Origin: Nageia nagi
Taxonomy: Eukaryota; Pinophyta
Direction of reading: 5' to 3'
DNA: 64,000 nt
Assembly: GCA_050084985.1 (NCBI GenBank)
Contig: JBITNC010000001.1
Span: forward strand, 99,200,001-99,264,000
Below the pieces are notes generated by a model. That model saw only the letters and a list, made by a program, of their open reading frames with translations, searched no databases and had not been told where the DNA came from. The number at the start of each line of letters is the position of its first letter. Within the stretch, counting starts at the first letter, position 1. This document shows, piece by piece, positions 56,690 to 64,000 of this stretch. Both the position numbers and the translations under genes were made by a program.

Positions 56690-58290
56690 AAGTATTTAGC
56701 ATAATTATATTTATCATATACTTTAAAGGATATATCTTGAAAATGACATAGGTATTTTGATTAAGCATATAGTGTCACATATTTTGAGATACAAAGACTA
56801 CTGTAAGGTATAATTTCTCAATATGTGCATATCTAGTTTCATACACCGCTAGAGTATGACTTAGGTAATATATGGCTTGCTCTCTCTTTATTTCATTTTG
56901 TTGGTCCAACATCAAGCCCAAAGAAAAGTTCATGGAAAGAATGTATAAATGAAAATATACTCCCATCCTAGGAGGAATAAGAATTGGAGGATGCATAAGA
57001 TATTTCTTGATCATATCAAAGGCTTCCTAACACTTTGCATCTTAAGAAAAGTTGACATTCTTCTTTAGTAGCTTATTGAAAGGTCAACATTTATAAGATA
57101 GTTATGATATGAATATCTTATAGCCTAAATCTTGCCCTATAAACTCTACAAGTATTTCAATTTCTTCAAATGGGGTATTTTGTTAATAGCTTTGACTTTG
57201 TTAGGATCAACCTCAATGCCTCTCTTAGATACAATGAACCTCAATAGTTTCCCTAATATAAACCCCAAAAAATACTTCTTAGGATTGAGTCTAACATTGT
57301 ATTCTAGCAATCTATCCAAAACCTTACATACTACCTCAAGATGAGTATCACATGTTTTTATTTTCATAATTAGGTCAACTATGTAGTCCTCAACTACATC
57401 ATGTATATAGTCATGAAGAATGTAATTTATCTCCCTCTAATAAGTTATTCTTGAATTATTAATACTAAATAGCATAACCCTATAACAATATGTCCCCGTG
57501 GAGTGGTGAAAATCATTTTGTGTTTGTCCTCTTCAATGATCATGATTAGATTGTAACTAGAAAATTATTCCATCAATGAAAACATATCATGACTCATCAT
57601 GTTTTCTACTAAGGTATCAGTGTTGGGCAATAGAAAATCATCATGAAGAAAAGCTTTATTCACATCTCTAAAATATGTACAAACTTTGATTTGACCATCT
57701 AGTTTGTGAACTATTACTAGATTAGTGATATACTCTAGATAAGTAATTACCTATATAAATTTGGCATCCAACATCTTCTATAGCTCTTCTTTGACCAATA
57801 ATACCTTGCTAAGATGCATGCACCATGGGTTTTGTTTAATTAGTTTAGCATCAAGTTTTAAAGTTAAGTGATGCACCATAATGTTGGTATCTAACCCTAA
57901 CATATCATGATATACATAAGCAAATACTCTCAATCTCTTCATGATCTCTATAATCCATTCATATAGCTCATATTTATCAAGCCCTTTAACAAAGATAATC
58001 ATTCTCTAGATACTAGGATCATCTCCCAAGTTAATCTCTATTGACTCCTCAACTAGCATATGTAAGTCATCCTCCCATTGGTGGTTATGATATAGCCAAT
58101 AAGTGTCCTCATTCAACTCATATTCATAGGGTTCGACATGGATATAAGGCCAAATAAGACTATCATGGGTGACAAGATTATTTGTAGGAATCATTCTAAA
58201 ATTAGTAGTATCTTGATACACCACATGAATAGTATCAAAACTAATGGGATGAAAAAAAACAAAAATTGAGGAGACTTCAATCATGTTGAT
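56690..58290 (-). pseudogene. pol: Tat-lineage reverse transcriptase, decayed
   Basis: 58284-57778 reads as one frame with a single stop: WPYIHVEPYEYELNEDTYWL, NHQWEDDLHMLVEESIEINL, then FVKGLDKYELYEWIIEIMKR and FAYVYHDMLGLDTNIMVHHL, the pre-RT block. RT itself: DGQIKVCTYFRDVNKAF and HDDFLLPNTDTLVE (57,710-57,620), FSLME..SSYNLIMIIEEDK, KMIFTTPRGH, then VEDYIVDLIMKIKTCDTHLE (57,400-57,340), where the usual YVDD reads Y-I-V-D, so a catalytic Asp is Val. Then RLLEYNVRLNPKKYFLGFIL and IVSKRGIEVDPNKVKAINKI. The connection domain reads MIKKYLMHPPILIPPRMGVY (57,014), QQNEIKREQAIYYLSHTLAV and YETRYAHIEKLYLTVVFVSQ. Confidence 0.85.
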
Positions 58291-58299
58291 TTGTTTGAA

Positions 58300-59255
58300 T
58301 AGAAAGGGATAAAGATAATACTAAGATGTTGGAGAAGAGGGTGCTTCACATAGCAAGTCCTAATGAAGAGAGGCAAGTTCCTCATAGTCCCCCTCATCCT
58401 TTATCTCATGAATTTGGGTTGAGGATATTATTATTTAGGACCTTTGAAATCAAGGCCATGTTTATCTTTATTCCTTGAGTAGGTAGTTGCATGACATGAA
58501 TCATGCCTTGCTCATATCAACCCAAGAGAAAGCCCTACCATTTACACTTGGAAAAGTAGTGATGAATGAAGACCTAGATAAATAATTGAGTTTACCTAAA
58601 AAGATTATTTGTATGTGACCTTAAGAACTTGGTAAGAGGGAAAATCAATACCTATATTAACAAATCAAGTTTGGTTATCTAATAGATCAACTGGTACCAA
58701 AGTACCAATGGTTATAGGAGACTCAGATAGATGACCTACATCATGAAGAGATAAAACATTAAATAAAATATCACCAATGGTATACTCATAGAGAATAACA
58801 TTTTTGAATTGCAAATTCACTCAAGATATATGATCATTATTATTTATGGATTACTCTTTCTTTTATTTTTTAATTACTACTTGAAGCTTTTGTTTTATCA
58901 TATTACTCTCCTCTATTTGAGTAATTATACTTGGTTCACATGTAGAGGAGTTGGTATGTTTAATATTTTTATCTAGGTATGCCACTCATGCCTTATAAGA
59001 TATTTATTTTTGAATTGCATGGGAAGGTATCATAAGGGTTATCTTGTTTAAGATCCCCATAGATGTTTCTTGGATTATCATACTTTTGCGCATCTATGGA
59101 GGTTTGTTCAATTTTAGTTGGGAATATCTTATTAATTAACTTGGATTTTACTTCTTGAGATTTTTCATTAATATTATCACTAAGATATCATGCATTTTGG
59201 TTGATATGGATAATGTTAGGAAATATGGAGGTGGATGGAAGGATAAGGCCGTTAG
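58300..59255 (-). other. Linker region of Tat pol, decayed
   Basis: Coding-like pieces on the minus strand between protease and RT. No separate domain recognised. Confidence 0.35.
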
Positions 59256-59720
59256 GTAGCTCAACAAGGTTACAATGGTTGAAAGGTTCCTCATCCATCC
59301 ATATACAATGTAAGACCCCATCCTTAAGATGTTTTACATAGTCATGCAAAGTGTAAGGGAAAAACTCTATCTCTCTAATATAAAGCCTTTCTAGTAGGAA
59401 ATTGTACTATTATTCTCCATCTATCACTTGAAAGCATTCATGAATGGTATTGGATCCCACCAAGATAGGAAAAATTATGCTACCTAATGTGTTTCATAAT
59501 TAATTATTAAAAGCTTCTAGAATAAGTGTGGGGGCTTTAAGATGCAACAATGGTAGGTTAATATTTCCCAATACTAATAAAGAAACCACATTTATGGCTA
59601 ATTTAGTATCTACAAGTATCCCCTTGAAAGAATTTCCATCAACGTGGGATATAATGTACAAGGGAGGATCCTTATACTTTTGATTTTCAATATTATAGAT
59701 CTCATGATGAAAGAATGGAA
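59256..59720 (-). pseudogene. pol: Tat-lineage aspartic protease, decayed
   Basis: Read downward from about 59,670: PPLYIISHVDGNSFKGILVD, then TKLAINVVSLLVLGNINLPL, where the active-site 'VDTG[AS]S.N.[ML]' reads VDTKLAIN. Then APTLILEAFNN, stop, GSIIFPILVGSNTIHECFQV, IDGE, stop, YNFLLERLYIREIEFFPYTL and HDYVKHLKDGVLHCIWMDEE with PFNHCN. The run 'LLGR.WI.E....PSTLH....Y' and '..F..C' is specific to Tat proteases. The active-site Gly is changed. Confidence 0.75.
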
Positions 59721-60885
59721 TGAATGAATCTACATTTCTTAAACACTCCTAATAAAATTAATAAAAGCATTGGTATTTGAGGAACAAACATCTATAGTTT
59801 AGGTTATCTGATCCAAATCCTCTCTATGTTGATGAGAATTTTTGATAAGGTCCCATAGAGAGAATTTGATGGGGTAATTCTTAACTACTGCTCTAAGTCA
59901 CTTTGTAACTTCTCCTTAACACCTTGTTGTGTTAGAGGAGGGGTACAAGGAATATGATTTGGTATATTAATTTCCACCCCCATATCCTCATGAGTTTATC
60001 ATTGATCCTTTCCTTTATCTCGGTACTAGTTAGTCCTAGTGGCAACATTAACCACACCTACAAAGTGCATATGAGCCTATGCTTATTTTTCTTCCCTAAC
60101 CTATTTTTTTTGCATTTGATAGTTATAAGGTACATTTTGAGAAGGTTAATTATAATGCTTAGTGGCACCAACTTGGTTCACACCCCATTAAGGAAATAGA
60201 TTCTAATATACTTGTAAATTGGTGTTAGGATCCAAAGAGGTACCATTAAGCACTAACTTCCATGAATATATGAAGCTATATATGAACTTGAATATATATA
60301 TTAAATGATTGATACTATAGCCTTATACCCTATGGAAATCATAAAATGGATCATATTTATACCATGATTTGATGCCCCAACAACTATCTCACCAAACTTC
60401 TAGTAATCTCAATAGTTTAGCATCATTGATTTTTGTGACGATCTTGGAAAAAGGTTCACCTAATGGCCCAAAATTTCTTTGTGGTCTAAAATACTTTACA
60501 TGTGCTTAATTTTGATTCCTATCCTATGCATAATTTTGGTTATAAGGTTGACTTGGTACATTCATTTGATTAGCCTGCTAAACATTTTACATTGGAGGTG
60601 ATGGTGGTTCTTGGAGCATCAATTGATTGACTTAAGGATTGCATCCAATCATAGTACCACTCTTATTAGACCCATAACCATGGTTATTATTTCATTTATT
60701 TATCACCTTAATCTACCATTCTTAACCATTACCTCCTCTATAATATTTTCTTAGAAAATTGCTTTCTTATAGGTCTTATGTTGTTATATTTGGAGATATC
60801 TAGAGATTTTCTTGATACAACTTTTGCTAAATAATCTCACCAACTCCTCTTGAGGAAAAGATAAGTTCATATCTATAATTAAATA
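59721..60885 (-). other. Gag-protease connecting region, decayed
   Basis: Minus-strand coding-like pieces with many stops (Asn/His/Gln/Met-rich). No zinc knuckle could be read. The plus-strand frame 59954-60199 is a shadow. Confidence 0.35.
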
Positions 60886-61149
60886 TCACAACCTATAAAC
60901 ATATTTAGAAATGGATTCTTGATCAAATTGAGCTATCTTCATAAAATATAAGATTGAAGCCCTCTTCTTGATATTGATATAGAAATGTTCAAGAAAGAGG
61001 TTTGCAAGTTTCTTGAATGAATACAAGCTATATTGTTGTAATGCATTATACCAATTCATATATTTTCCCACAATATTCATAGTAAAATTCTCAATAAGAG
61101 AGTATTTATCATTTGTAATCAAATAAGGAGCATGTTTGAATTGCCTCAA
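60886..61149 (-). pseudogene. gag: Tat-lineage gag core
   Basis: Capsid domain, open for 87 codons. It reads FTMNIVGKYMNWYNALQQYS, then YSFKKLANLFLEHFYINIKK and LYFMKIAQFDQESISKYVYR. This matches the plant gag pattern 'F...L.G.A..WY..L.....SF..L...F...F.....K....L....Q...E.....R'. Upstream it is preceded by a long Gln/Asn/Pro/His-rich region. The frame is cut off by stops at both ends, and the start codon shown by the open frame is probably not the original one. Confidence 0.8.
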
Positions 61150-61169
61150 ATGCTCTTTTGGATCCTCTT

Positions 61170-62779
61170 TATGCTTGAACTTGTCTATTTAGGTATCTCA
61201 AACTTTTTTCAATAAGAGTTCATGGGAATACAAGGATTTATAGGATCATTACATATATCACCATAGCTCATATTATATAATCTTGGATTTTTGTCTTAGC
61301 ATTCAACTCTTGCAACCTTCTCATAATTTAGCTTTCATTGTGAACATTGGGTCCTCCATAAGATGAATTTGGTACACCATGGGGTGGATTTGATCCATAT
61401 AATATTGATTTGGTTTACTAAACACACTCACTTTCATCTCAAAAGAATGTGCCTTGTTGACCCCATGATGATCATTTTGTGTTGTGACCAATATTTTGAT
61501 TATAAACTTGTTGTTGACCTTAGGGCTGAAATTGAGTGTTGGAACCATAACTTTGTTGCATATGTTGACCATTATTCTTTTTCATACCATGACCTTGCCC
61601 TTGTTGTGTACCATGTGAAATATTCTAACTTTTACTTGCATGTAAATCAGCTATCTATTTTTGGTACATAAGGTTTTACATGTGCCCAATCAATTATTAC
61701 ATCTCTTCCATAGATGGAGTTGAGAAACCTTGTTGGGTATTTTGAGTGGAGTTATGAGTGGATTTTTGAGCTCCATGAAGGTTTTACATGTTATGGTTGG
61801 AAGTATTTAGAATGGAATATTTTGTTCAAAATGGGCTATACCTTTGTTTGGCCCACTTTGGGTATTTTAGAATGGATTTTGAAAGTGAGTCATCTCTTGG
61901 TTTGGCCCACTTTAGGTATTTTGGAATGGAGGAGTTTTAAAGTAAGTCATACCTTGGTTTAACCCACTCTGGGTATTTAGTTGTTTTTGCACAAAAGGTT
62001 GGTTAATACCATCCCAATAATTAAGATTGAATTAGTTTGATTGATCAACATTAAGGGTTTGGCCTTGTGAATTAATGCTCTAAGATACTTACTTTTGTGG
62101 AATTTGAAAATTATTGGCCTTAGTGTTTTGGACATTTGGTGAATATCAAAAGGTAATGTGTTGATAAGAATTAGCTTGATTAGAGTTCATTACCCTTTGA
62201 AATGGAGGAGATGTGTTATGTTGAATAACATTTTGAAAGTTGGGTATTATGTTTTTAAAGTATTAATGTTGTTCAAATTTAGGTGGAGGTTGAGGTTAAG
62301 GTTGAGGAATGATGGGTTTTTCTTGTGATATCATCTAGTTCAATATTTATTATGCTTATTGGATATTCTTTTAAAAATTAAGAAAATTATTATTGGGTTG
62401 CAAATTATCCACAACCAGAGGTTCTTTGTATGGTTGAGATATTTTAGATGTAGTAACTTGATTGGTGGATAGTTTGCATTCTTGAGGTGGAAACCAACCT
62501 TGACCAACATTTTGTGTAATTAGTGTTTGAGGTGGCTTAAGATTACTTTGTGAGATGGCTAGTTAAGGGATATTCTTTTGAATATTATCCATCATCTCTT
62601 AGTACCAATTTCTTTTATTAGGATATTTTTATTAGTTTTTTGAGGGGGGGGAAGATGTATAAATAGCATCTTGAGGTACACTCCCACTCATGATGGTACT
62701 ATTGTAATTATCAGACCAAACCGAAATATCTCTTGGTATTCCATATGGTTGTAGAGAAGCTTGTGATGTGGGACCACCT
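61170..62779 (-). pseudogene. gag: Low-complexity N-terminal part of Tat gag, cut by a copia LTR
   Basis: Minus-strand sequence rich in Gln, Asn, Pro, Gly, Met and His. At its upstream end it reads GGPTSQASLQPYGIPRDISV, then NYNSTIMSGSVPQDAIYTSS and PP (62,770-62,640), coherent up to base 62,779, where the copia LTR begins. So the insertion was into this reading frame and its true start lies beyond the copia element. The open frame 61572-61321 (complement) belongs to the same region. A ~55-bp tandem repeat lies inside it. Confidence 0.55.
61796..61980. repeat. Tandem repeat, ~54-57 bp unit, about 3.5 copies
   Basis: Units begin near 61796, 61847, 61901 and 61958. Each has TTTGGCCCACTTTGGGTATT, then TTAGAATGGA, then GTGAGTCAT..CTTGG. 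On the minus strand it would encode a Gln/Asn/Pro-type repeat in the gag N-terminal region. Unit lengths of 54 and 57 keep the reading frame. Confidence 0.8.
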
Positions 62780-63246
62780 TGTTGGAAATTGTAATGTAAT
62801 ATTATCAAATATTTCTTTTTAATATAAATTCATGTAATGCTTAAAGGATATTTGGATACCTTAAAGCATTAAGAGAATAAATATATAAACACCTTTAACC
62901 TTACCCTTGGGTAAAAGGAAGGTTAAAGGTTGGGCTTCTTCTTATAAATAGAGAGGTACCCCTCTCATTATGGACTTGATGAAGTATGGTAATGCTTATT
63001 TTGTAGAGTTGTAGGAATGCTCTTATAGGAGCTTTGTAGTAGAATTCTTAAGAATTTTGTAAGACTTATCTTATGAGAAGTAATAGAATGATGGTTCAAA
63101 TTGGATGTACTCCCAAGAGTTCGAGGAACCACTATACATGGTGTGTTGTCTTTTGTTTAATTGTTCCTTACTTTGCTTGACGAATGTTAGATTTTTTGAA
63201 GAAGCTTCAAGGAGATCTTGATTTATGAAATCTATCAATTCCATCA
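62780..63246 (+). repeat. 5' LTR of copia element 2
   Basis: TGTTGGAAATTGTAATG to ATTCCATCA. 467 bp, the same length as element 1's 5' LTR. It shares ATGCTTAAAG, GATACCTTAAAGCATTAA, CTTACCCTTGG and GAGAGGTACCCCT blocks. It is more diverged from both element-1 LTRs than they are from each other. Confidence 0.9.
62943..62950 (+). promoter_or_regulatory. LTR TATA box of copia element 2
   Basis: TATAAATA in CTTATAAATAGAGAGG, in the same LTR position as 45583. Confidence 0.65.
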
Positions 63247-63248
63247 AG

Positions 63249-63260
63249 TGGTATCAGAGC
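63249..63260 (+). promoter_or_regulatory. Primer-binding site of copia element 2
   Basis: TGGTATCAGAGC, a perfect plant initiator-Met-tRNA PBS, two bases after the LTR. Confidence 0.9.
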
Positions 63261-63799
63261 AACTCTTGGAGGTTCCTCTTCAATAATCCTAGAAGGCCCA
63301 TTCCTCCATCTACATGCTTGTTAAGGTAAACTATTTATGAAGGTATAACATCCTTCTTTTTTTATTTCAATCTTTTGAATCATTTTATGTGATACTAACA
63401 TTTTTTTGTTAGTTGTGATCTTGAAAATATGTTTAAAATGATAATATATTATTATCATTTCATACTTTTTTGTTATACTAATGTCTTATTTCTTTCTTAT
63501 GTTATTACTATGCATTATATTTTTACTAACAATAGTTTGTTAGTTGCAATTTTTTAAGTAAAATTATTTAATGTGTAACAATAATATGTTAATTACAAAT
63601 TTTGAGTAAATTTGCTTAAATCTAGTAATAATGAGTTATTATAGCTTAAATTTGGAAGTTTATACTTAGTGTAGGAATGGTTAAAAGTTTTGTAACAAAA
63701 TTTTAACTATAATGCTATTATTGCAATTTTTATTTTACAATACTAGTGTGTTTGTAAAAAATTAAATTACATGCATGCAAAGTTTGATTTGTTTTTTAA

Positions 63800-63875
<76 letters not shown>

Positions 63876-63911
63876 ATAATATATACATACATATACATAC
63901 ATACATACATA

Positions 63912-63943
<32 letters not shown>

Positions 63944-63957
63944 TATATATATAATAA
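63800..63957. repeat. (TA)n microsatellite with a CATA-rich centre
   Basis: Long TA tract interrupted by CATACATA repeats near 63,885-63,910. Part of it can self-pair. It lies in the leader of copia element 2 and has no counterpart in element 1. Confidence 0.95.
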
Positions 63958-64000
63958 TGTTAAATATTTTATCCTATATTTTAAAAATACAAATTTTTAA

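Larger units (their letters stand above)
54700..62779 (-). mobile_element. Tat-lineage Ty3/gypsy element (coding part), minus strand
   Basis: Read from high to low coordinates: gag N-terminal low-complexity region, gag core, protease, RT, RNase H, integrase. That is the Ty3/gypsy order. RNase H of the 'AEYEALI.GL' type and the 'EYFTKW' integrase type mark the Tat group. Its upstream end is interrupted at 62,780 by a copia LTR in the opposite orientation. Its LTRs were not identified; the 3' LTR should lie left of copia element 1. Stops are throughout. Confidence 0.8.
62780..64000 (+). mobile_element. Copia element 2 (same family as element 1), 5' part only in window
   Basis: 5' LTR, intact PBS and the start of the untranslated leader, all alignable with 45384-46210. 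It is inserted opposite to the Tat gag frame. The rest lies past the window end, so its integrity cannot be judged. Confidence 0.85.

Noticed and set aside
61363-61671. 102-codon plus-strand open frame
   Set aside because: Complement of the Gln/Asn-rich Tat gag N-terminal region; a shadow.
1-64000. Reassigned TAG codon (alternative nuclear code)
   Set aside because: TAG occurs at both Gln and Trp positions, TAA and TGA also interrupt frames, and Cys-to-Tyr changes accompany them. Decay of methylated cytosines explains all of these.

Overview
This window reads as an intergenic, repeat-dominated stretch of a large plant nuclear genome. It is very AT-rich (GC well under 30% by eye) and strongly depleted in CpG. 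I found no intact host gene, tRNA, rRNA, CRISPR array or bacterial-type signal. Nearly all recognisable coding sequence is decayed transposable-element sequence. The internal stops in it fall mostly where the families have Gln, Trp or Arg (CAA/CAG to TAA/TAG, TGG to TAG, CGA to TGA), and zinc-knuckle Cys codons have become Tyr. This is the signature of C-to-T decay at methylated CG and CHG sites, not a changed genetic code. The combination (plant Tekay-like chromovirus, Tat-lineage Ty3/gypsy, Ty1/copia, L1-type LINE, hAT, extreme AT bias) suggests a seed plant with a heavily methylated genome. A low-GC gymnosperm such as Welwitschia would fit, but that is a guess.

Layout. 0.7-1.1 kb: a 21-bp minisatellite that reads as heptads on the minus strand. 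1.7-4.1 kb: a decayed hAT-type transposase. 5.4-7.2 kb (minus): an unrecognised decayed ORF with a Pro/Thr-rich linker. 7.4-7.7 kb: a degenerate tandem repeat. 9.5-10.2 kb (minus): a gag remnant with its primer-binding site. 10.2-16 kb: AT-rich with almost nothing readable. 16.1-17.5 kb: a second unrecognised decayed ORF. 18.1-18.3 kb: a long inverted repeat able to form a hairpin.

19.2-32.0 kb: a Ty3/gypsy chromovirus (Tekay-like) with a ~5 kb 5' LTR, gag, protease, RT, RNase H, integrase and chromodomain, and a 3' LTR cut off after ~2.9 kb. It abuts the 3' end of a second gypsy element (32.0-33.9 kb). A Tat-lineage pol fragment (34.4-36.8 kb) runs straight into an L1-like LINE (36.8-39.5 kb). 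39.5-45.1 kb is gene-poor with a degenerate ~80-bp tandem repeat and CCTAGG clusters.

45.4-53.1 kb: a complete Ty1/copia element with two ~470-bp LTRs and a perfect 5-bp target duplication (ATCAT). It split a coiled-coil-like reading frame whose two halves lie at 45.2-45.4 and 53.1-53.7 kb. 54.7-62.8 kb (minus): a long Tat-lineage element (gag, protease, RT, RNase H, integrase) whose gag N-terminus is interrupted at 62,780 by the 5' LTR of a second copy of the same copia family, which continues past the window end.

The picture is nested, successive retrotransposition followed by methylation-driven decay. The least explained parts are the three decayed ORFs of unknown family, one possibly an antisense ORF of the Tat element, the ~190-bp hairpin, and the unequal CpG loss between the two chromovirus LTRs.
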